Part shown: positions 59,701-64,000 of the stretch, piece after piece
Layout: the number at the start of each line of letters is the position of its first letter
Numbering within the stretch: the first letter of the stretch is position 1
Assembly: GCA_020152595.1 (NCBI GenBank)
Contig: JAIGNY010001654.1
Coordinates: 518,501 to 582,500, forward strand
Direction of reading: 5' to 3'
Origin: Chiridota heheva
Taxonomy: Eukaryota; Echinodermata; Holothuroidea; Apodida; Chiridotidae
Length of the DNA: 64,000 nucleotides
The notes under the pieces: generated by a model
Database searches by the model: none
Told to the model about the DNA's origin: nothing
Seen by the model: only the letters and a program-made list of their open reading frames with translations
Position numbers and translations under genes: made by a program

Positions 59701-60635
59701 CAATGCTTGCCTTTTCATATTTACAACATGGCAATGCTTGCCTTTTCATATTTACAACATGGCAATGCTTGCCTTTTCATATTTACAACATGGCAATGCT
59801 TGCCTTTTCATATTTACAACATGGCAATGCTTACAGCTACAGAACAGAACATATAATACATACTTTTTCAACAAATTTAAGGTAAATTAGATTATGCAAC
59901 TAATCATACAACTCAATTTCTCTTCAAAATACCCAAGCTTTCTCTAAAAAATGACATACATTGAATAAAAGGGATTTGCTTTTTGTGCGTAACATAAAAT
60001 GGAATCGCTGAAGTGATGGATTAACACAAAAATACTTTGGAATATACAATGAGCTTATTTCAGAAAAGCATGGATATTCGAGCAAAAAATGAAACAAATG
60101 AGCAAAGGGGTGGGGCAAAGTCAAAAGTGGGTAGGGGAAGTACCCCCAATGCCCCTCCCAGTCAAATCCCGACTATGGTTTTCAGGATGCAATTCTTTTT
60201 GAAACTTAGGATTAAGATAAAGGAAAGGAAGCATAAAAGAAACACATTTGCTGCAAATATTCCAAATTTGAAAAATGTGTCTAAAGTTCTGTTTCACGTA
60301 TCTTTGTTTTAATACAAAGGTTACAAGAAATTATGACATATCATGATTTTTTGTTCAAGAATATCATGAAAAATGCAATATCGCGACAATCATCATATCG
60401 TAACAGCCCTTAGTGGCGCGCCTGCCCTTAGTTGCCAAATTACACACCTGTAAGTTTGTGAACATCTGTGATGTGATGGCTGTGGTCCGTGATTCGGGCT
60501 TCTTGACGGGAGAGTGGTAGATGCGTGGTGATCCTGGTTCCGATGGGGTCTGTCTTTGTGGGCTGTGGCTGCCTTCGCTGTCACTTGGGGTACTGCTTGG
60601 GGGTGTGGGTGGGAGCTGTAGACTTTCTTCAGTTT
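39236..60635 (-). CDS. CREB3L1/CREB3L2-type (OASIS family) ER-membrane bZIP factor, six 3' coding exons
   Basis: Exons in transcript order: 60635-60448, 58878-58732, 56234-56176, 55796-55631, 40552-40339 and 39567-39236, all with GT/AG borders and matching phases, giving about 367 residues of the C-terminal part. OASIS proteins are type II ER-membrane transcription factors; on stress or secretory demand S1P and S2P release the N-terminal bZIP part to the nucleus. Visible in order: a proline-rich LPPTPPSS segment, the family signature [20 protein letters not shown], the basic region [25 protein letters not shown], a leucine zipper, TQTGTCLM leading into a hydrophobic membrane segment, an S1P-type site RLLM in the luminal part, and a luminal N-R-S sequon near the end (NRSTNK). 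The similarity is to the CREB3L1/CREB3L2 pair; invertebrates usually have a single pre-duplication gene (CrebA in flies), so I do not choose between the two symbols. The N-terminal activation-domain exons are missing. Confidence 0.93.
40339..40552 (-). CDS. CREB3L transmembrane exon
   Basis: Begins [16 protein letters not shown], continuing directly from ...TGTCLM of the zipper exon, so the membrane segment is split exactly at the exon border. A roughly 55-residue Pro/Ser/Tyr-rich luminal stretch follows ([16 protein letters not shown]). The acceptor is 'ttcattgcag' and the donor 'gtaagtag', phase 1. Confidence 0.92.
41709..41737. repeat. (CA)n microsatellite
   Basis: About 14 uninterrupted CA dinucleotides. 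A second, shorter CA tract lies at 53308-53345. Confidence 0.95.
42392..42652 (-). mobile_element. tRNA-derived SINE
   Basis: On the minus strand it starts with a decayed tRNA-like head: an A-box-like 'gaggttcagtggttaagg' and a B box GGTTCGATTCC. The body contains 'ccttgagcaaggcacttta' and 'cttcagtccactcagctgtg', strings widespread in tRNA-derived SINEs of aquatic animals (established pattern, not searched here). Confidence 0.8.
42997..43205. mobile_element. Foldback element with ACATCTGTCTAATTGCAT ends
   Basis: The left arm 'acatctgtctaattgcat' followed by 'cctctcaagcatcgattggtta' is mirrored by 'gaccaatcagcgcttgagaa' and 'atgcaattagacagatg'. The arms are about 55 bp around a loop of about 95 bp. 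No ORF. Confidence 0.75.
44502..44890 (-). pseudogene. 3' end of RNase H-bearing LINE, copy 2
   Basis: The minus-strand counterpart of the LINE end at 34866-35370. It shares 'gcctgagaggttagatcatt', 'atatggttgtagagggaagc' and the (CAAA)-type tail ('tgtttgtttgat' on the plus strand). The coding part is limited to a short frameshifted remnant. Confidence 0.75.
45264..46338. repeat. 29-bp minisatellite, 37 units, with a duplicated 12-unit higher-order repeat
   Basis: The unit is 'gctaatttatagccagagat' plus 'attcatcat'. Three main subtypes exist: A (attcatcatg), B (aatcatcatg) and C (attcatcttg). Reading left to right, units 3-14 are C A A B A B A A B A A A and units 15-26 repeat that exact order, a 348-bp higher-order repeat (45339-45686 and 45687-46034). 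Units 27-37 are C A A C A A A C A (one 'ttatg' variant) A. Apart from the typed sites the units are almost identical. Confidence 0.97.
46420..46685 (+). repeat. Dispersed repeat, copy 2 (see 3775-4110)
   Basis: Collinear with 3775-4110 but shorter and more diverged. It ends at a 'ttttttgcaggt' string that parallels 'tttttccaggt' in copy 1. Confidence 0.6.
47098..47345. repeat. Degenerate tandem repeat built on 'aagcatggtgggta'
   Basis: About nine irregular units of 20-35 bp around 'taagcatggtgggtaggttt' across 47100-47260, thinning out towards 47345. Confidence 0.75.
47535..47880. repeat. AT-only array of 'aattaatttata'
   Basis: Some 340 bp almost devoid of G and C, built from 10-14 bp units (TTTATAATTAA and variants). 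Many units are self-complementary, so it is a strong candidate for DNA unwinding or cruciform extrusion. Confidence 0.95.
48735..49145. repeat. Degenerate long-unit tandem repeat
   Basis: 'caattaatg(c/t)aattt' followed by 'tagtattt(c/t)atc' and 'ccacgaaa' recurs at about 48770, 48845, 49020 and 49085. Confidence 0.6.
49150..50600. other. CREB3L intron sequence without recognised element
   Basis: AT-rich. Nothing beyond homopolymer runs was recognised. Confidence 0.4.
50617..50765. repeat. Inverted repeat / hairpin
   Basis: 'ttttcgttttgagattttga' on the left and 'tgaaatctcaaaacgaaaaa' on the right are complementary; weaker complementary pairs lie between them. It may be a small foldback element. 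Confidence 0.65.
51466..52049. mobile_element. Foldback MITE FB2, copy 2
   Basis: Ends 'aaaggactattcctgttta' and 'attcacgggaatatttcttt' and the shared core 'gttgaaaagtgacctca', 'gtacagtgtgatgtcat' match the copy at 21374-21924. A G-rich stretch (about 51530-51595) is inserted in or replaces part of the left arm. Confidence 0.75.
54281..55030 (-). pseudogene. 3' end of RNase H-bearing LINE, copy 3 (longest)
   Basis: On the minus strand it starts in the last part of an RNase H-like domain ([20 protein letters not shown]), continues [29 protein letters not shown] and [19 protein letters not shown] in different frames, then the pyrimidine-rich 3'UTR and (CAAA) tail. Several frameshifts and stops show it is dead. 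It shares its 3' end with the copies at 34866-35370 and 44502-44890. Confidence 0.8.
55631..55796 (-). CDS. CREB3L leucine-zipper exon
   Basis: The first base completes a Lys; then [36 protein letters not shown] and TQTGTCLM. Heptad leucines are clear and the TQTGTCLM string is diagnostic for CREB3L1/2. The donor is 'gtgagaatg' at 55630. Reading through the donor adds 24 codons and a stop at about 55556. Confidence 0.94.
56176..56234 (-). CDS. CREB3L basic-region micro-exon (59 nt)
   Basis: Encodes [19 protein letters not shown] plus two bases. NxxAQxSRxKK is the DNA-contacting core of the bZIP basic region; the Asn is contributed by the end of the previous exon (KNK). The acceptor is 'cttttgtag' and the donor 'gtaagtg'. 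Confidence 0.94.
57004..57450 (+). mobile_element. tRNA-derived SINE, near full length
   Basis: The tRNA-like head has an A box (TAGCTCAGTTGGTAGAG) and B box (GGTTCAAGCCC); the D arm and T arm fold, but the anticodon stem does not pair and the acceptor ends are not complementary. A unique body follows, then a 3' end with 'gtcaagcgctcttga' and 'gggtgctatataaa' and an (ATT/ACT)n tail. The 'gcgctctt...gctatataaa' tail type is shared with many animal SINEs and LINEs. It lies in the CREB3L intron between the two basic-region exons. Confidence 0.85.
57901..57975. repeat. 23-bp tandem repeat, 3.3 units
   Basis: 'tgtccaaatacaacacaaca' starts at 57901, 57924 and 57947, and the units are identical. 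Confidence 0.95.
58455..58560. repeat. G-rich short tandem repeat
   Basis: Three to four units of 'acaacaaaatcaa' followed by a variable 'taattggcgggggg' block. G runs of 5-9 make it a local G-quadruplex candidate. Confidence 0.75.
58732..58878 (-). CDS. CREB3L exon with family signature upstream of bZIP
   Basis: Encodes [40 protein letters not shown] and KVRRKIKNK, exactly 49 codons, phase 0 at both ends. The [21 protein letters not shown] block is the adjacent-to-bZIP conserved region (ATB) that distinguishes the OASIS family from other CREBs. Confidence 0.95.
59100..59520. mobile_element. hAT-type non-autonomous element
   Basis: Ends CAGCGGTTCTTAA and, inverted, CAAGGGTTCTTAA. The flanks ACGTATGA (59092-59099) and ACATACGA (59521-59528) match at six of eight positions, fitting an old 8-bp duplication. 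Subterminal 'ggcccgcgggtcaaatctg' strings are typical of hAT families with this end. No transposase. Confidence 0.78.
59645..59831. repeat. 31-bp tandem repeat, 6 units
   Basis: 'ccttttcatatttacaacat' plus 'ggcaatgcttg' repeated six times with essentially no differences. Confidence 0.96.
60448..60635 (-). CDS. CREB3L exon, proline-rich linker (first recognised coding exon)
   Basis: Two bases finish a codon begun in an unseen exon; then [40 protein letters not shown] and on to TSQMFTNLQ. The [14 protein letters not shown] string matches the segment preceding the signature block in CREB3L1/2. The acceptor is 'tctatcgtag' and the donor 'gtgtgt'. Confidence 0.9.
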
Positions 60636-61079
60636 CTACGATAGAAAATTGAGATCACTCTCATTAATTCAGTGATTTCTTTATTTTGTGAATTCATTTA
60701 CAAACCAGTGCCATATTCAAGTCTTGTAAAAGGTTTATTTCTGTATCACTGCTCCTTCATATTCCAAGTTCTTCCCTACAATATGGAAGAAAATGTTGAC
60801 TTTCTTGAAAGTTTTGGTGATTTTGTTTTAATTACGATATACAGAAAGAGTTGATAGAAGGACAGGATTTGTTGATAACTCCTCCCACCACCCTAGGAGA
60901 GTGCATAAGAACAGAAGGATTTGTCGATGAAACCCCCACCTCGCCAAGAATTTGTATTCTTCATTACGAAGAACCATTAAGAAAATTATTGGGGGGGATG
61001 CACCCCTTGCCCCTATGGCAAGCTGCCCATACCACTCTCACTTTTAGGCTCCTTAATGTGTGAAAAAAGTATATATTTA

Positions 61080-62550
61080 TGTCTCAAAGATAGGCGGGAT
61101 TTGTGAGAGGACAAGGGGGCACTTACCCCCCCCCCCTTTTTTCAGAATTTGTATCCGTGTATGGTGATTTTTTGCATTTTTTGAAAGTAGTATTTGTATA
61201 TTGTTTTCAAGGTCACGTTTGATTTGAAAGTTTAGCAGACTCCATATGCATTTTTTTTGTGGTCTTTTCCCCTCACTTTTCCCCCCCCACTTTCGGTAAG
61301 CAACACCCGCACATGGTCTCAAACATCTCCATTTACCGGTAAATTCCAACTAAAAGATACATATAACTGCTGAATGCTACAAAAAGCGCCAATTGTATAC
61401 TTGGTTTAACCAGGGAGCTGTAAAAGACTTAACAGGTCCTGGTTTAACCCATTTATATATATATATATATATACCACACCTTTTCACATGAGTGCCACTG
61501 CAAAATAAATTAATTGAAGGAAACAATCACAAACTATTTTTACATCAAGTCCATACACCCACCAGCCCTAAGCATATACCATATGGAGTCTGCTAAACTT
61601 TCAAATCAAACGTGACCTTGGAAACAATCCACAAATACTACTTTCAAAAGATTGTTTCCCAATAAAATCAATTTAATTCACTTTTTTGTTTGTTTTGTAA
61701 GGATTTCCTGAACCCTACAAATAGACACAGAGTAAGCTTGACAAAACCACATGGGTCACGCTGAGTGTAAATTTGGATTTTGGCGTGATTTTAAAGTGAT
61801 TTCAACTGAATGGTTTGACCTGAATGTATCACGCTGACCTCTTACAAGGGAAGTCATCAAACGAGTTAATTCACCTATCTACACCCTGTCTGGTCTGGCT
61901 TGTCAAATAAAAGTTGTAGTTAAATATCATTGAACTCACAAATATCCTAGAATATTCCTCGAATAAAAAAGTTCAATTAATTTCTAAAATACATTTGATC
62001 TGCATTTGAATATATGGTGGGAACCCATGCTGTTCAAAAAGATCTGAAAACATGTATAAGTATTGTTGTCTCTTAAAGCACATGGGAATTTCTGGTTGTT
62101 CCATGGGAAATAAAAAAACACAACTTAATATAACTTAAATTTGTGAGTGTGCCAGGATTAATTAACCCTTTAACCTGATTAAAAAAAAGTAATTAATGAA
62201 GATAGCAATATTCTCTACAATATTAAAGATAAGTGTGAGAAACTTTTCCACATGAAAATAAAATTAATGAGAAAGCATGGGAACTTTCACCATTTATTCA
62301 CTTTAAAACTCAAGTGTATGGCAATTAAGTATTGAATTTAGCACATATGAATCATCACTTTATTCCTACATAATTCATGAATATTGAATTTAAAGGAACG
62401 AAAATACTAGAAAATTCTTGTCCATGCTTTTAAAGCTTTATTACAAAAGACATGACGGGAGATATTAACTGAGGAAAGGGTAATTTCAGACACGCAAAAA
62501 ATTATTTTTTATTTTTAATTCTCTTCACCAGCGTCTTTCATATAACTTGT
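61080..62550. other. CREB3L 5' intron sequence without a recognised exon
   Basis: No coding exon was found. A (TA)n tract lies at 61456-61474. A roughly 70-bp inverted pair is present: 'caaggtcacgtttgatttga' near 61210 and 'tcaaatcaaacgtgaccttg' near 61601, both with 'gcagactccatatg' or its inverse beside them. This is probably another foldback MITE spanning about 61140-61650. Confidence 0.55.
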
Positions 62551-62551
62551 T

Positions 62552-63122
62552 TTAAAAGGATTAGTTCAGTGGTCAAGCATGTTTATCTTATATGAAAAAG
62601 GACTTTAAAAGAAACAAAACGGGGAAGAAAGCATTCAAAAATCTTATTCCGTTAAGGAGATATTTAAGTTTAAAGTTTGGTATCATTTGTTTAGAAACGA
62701 CTGAAATCATACTAGTTGTGATGTCATAGCTTCAGATTCCTCAAAGTCTTTATGTACAGTATGCTATAATATTTCGTCCTTCAATTCTGTGGCTTAAAAA
62801 CCATGGAGTATGTCAAAAAAGTAGTAAAACTAAATCTAATAAGGGTATTTATAATATACTACCTGAAGAAAGTTTGAGGAAAAATAATTTGAATAGTGGA
62901 AGAATTAAATAAACTTTCTTTAAATTACATAAAGACTTTGAGGAATCTGAGGCTGTGACATCACAAATGATTTCAGAAGTTTCTACAGAAATGATACCAA
63001 ACTTTAAACTTGAATATCTCCTTAACGGAATAAGATATTGCAATGCTTTCTTCACCTTTTTTTTTTTTGAAGTCCTTTTTCATATATGATGGACATTCTT
63101 GACCACTAAACTAATCCTTTAA
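62552..63122. mobile_element. Foldback MITE FB1, copy 4
   Basis: Starts 'aaaggattagttcagtggtc' and ends with the inverse 'gaccactaaactaatccttt'. The arms and core match copy 1 at 11299-11841 closely. It lies upstream of the first recognised CREB3L coding exon, presumably in an intron. Confidence 0.85.
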
Positions 63123-63129
63123 GCTCCAC

Positions 63130-64000
63130 ATTCCTTTCAACTTCTACCGGCTGGTCAGGGAAATGACATCACTGCCATGGTCAGATCATGCAGGAATAAA
63201 TGTATCCCTAAGCTGATACACACCACTCAAACTCTCCATCACTCAATGACCTGAAGGTCCAATGAGTCCATGGTCACTTGCTGAACGCATGGTCAAAGGG
63301 TGAAAGGATCGGTCAGTATTGGTCACCGACTTTAAAATTATCTTGAACAGCTCAAGGTCAGGCACTACAGGACTTCCTTATAACTTACTGATACTGAACC
63401 ACTGTCCCACACTGTTGGCACAGCAGGGAGTACCAGATCAGGGTTGAAGATGCTTAATATATAAAACAAGAAACACAGAACTCATCTACTTTTATCTACA
63501 AACAGGAACACAGGTTTGGAGGAGTTTGTCAAGGTCCCCTGGAAAAGTGTTGAAACCTGGGAACAATCCTTCTTTTTAATTTCTATAACAAGCATCTCAA
63601 CTTAAGAGGAAAATATTTTGAAATTTTTTATAGAAGTTTTCAATGATATTTTTTTTATATTTTTTTATTGTCCCCCCCCCCCCTCCTCCACCCCCGCTCA
63701 CCCATTCAATGAGTTTTTCACCTCTAAACATTATGTCATCACACATTTAAGCTTAGAATTGTATTTTTCCATTTATGCTTAAAGACAACATTTCTCTCAT
63801 ATATGGCACTGATCTCCCTATGGGGACCTTAGCAACGGCACTGATGTAATCCACCTGACAAATAAATCCTAACTTCTTTTTAAATAAAAAAAGAAGAATG
63901 TTTTTACATTCACTTGAATGCATTTCTTTCAATCTTGAATTGATCAATCTGAAACCCAGGACAGGTACTTTGCCTTCCAGCAGTAGAGATGAATCATACA
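63130..64000. other. Right end of window, no supported feature
   Basis: A cluster of 'tggtca' strings lies at 63175-63345 and a C-rich tract at 63674-63705. Possible donors on the minus strand (near 63375 and 63967) have no convincing coding sequence attached. The upstream CREB3L exons are probably beyond the window. Confidence 0.35.

Larger units (their letters stand above)
59021..60409. mobile_element. Possible outer hAT-like element with GGGCTGTYAC ends
   Basis: AGGGCTGTCACAATATGG on the left is mirrored by a right end whose inverse starts AGGGCTGTTACGATATG, and both ends contain 'atatcg' strings just inside. It would enclose the element at 59100-59520 and the 31-bp array. No target duplication was found, so the pairing is provisional. 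Confidence 0.5.

Noticed and set aside
63375..63430. Possible CREB3L exon with donor 'gtaagttat' (minus)
   Set aside because: A good donor-like site, but the open frame in front is short and matches nothing known in the N-terminal part of the family.
63950..64000. Possible upstream CREB3L exon at the right edge (YDSSLLLEGKVPVLG, minus)
   Set aside because: There is no family match and no clear donor; it is too short to judge at the window edge.

Overview
This is animal nuclear DNA: genes are split by kilobase-scale introns with GT/AG borders, no long real ORF is uninterrupted, and the sequence is AT-rich and crowded with minisatellites, MITEs, SINEs and LINE 3' ends. The two recognisable proteins are close to their vertebrate counterparts (SINHCAF/FAM60A and CREB3L1/CREB3L2), while intron content and repeats look invertebrate. 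A marine deuterostome such as an echinoderm or hemichordate is my best guess. That is inference; no species can be read from the sequence.

Layout. 1-4.6 kb: repeats, then what looks like the last coding exon (4307-4427, +) and poly(A) signal (4594) of an unidentified gene entering from the left. 4.6-8.5 kb: intergenic, with an inverted-repeat MITE and a composite TTAA-flanked element. 8.5-20 kb: complete five-exon SINHCAF on the + strand (8683-19923, about 311 residues). Its introns hold foldback MITEs, a hAT-type MITE with an exact 8-bp target duplication, a 27-bp array, a 3.3-kb array of a 63-bp repeat, and a TAA-flanked MITE ending 21 nt before the last acceptor AG. 20-39 kb: intergenic or 3'UTR DNA with further MITEs, several arrays and a LINE 3' end. 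39.2-64 kb: the 3' six coding exons of a CREB3L1/2-type membrane-tethered bZIP factor on the - strand, including a 15-kb intron between the leucine zipper and the transmembrane exon. The first coding exons and promoter lie right of the window or were not recognised.

The two genes converge (SINHCAF + and CREB3L -). SINHCAF is a zinc-binding subunit of the SIN3-HDAC corepressor. CREB3L1/2 proteins are ER-anchored transcription factors released by S1P/S2P cleavage to drive secretory-pathway genes. Nothing in the sequence demonstrates a functional link; a perfect CRE palindrome 91 bp before the SINHCAF ATG is a testable hint only.

I found no convincing new multi-gene system. The most unusual material is structural: a two-copy composite element built from TTAA-bounded palindromic modules, a 29-bp satellite with an exactly duplicated 12-unit higher-order repeat, a 63-bp array that is open in several frames on both strands, a MITE abutting a splice acceptor, and a read-through that would give a soluble form of the CREB3L factor.
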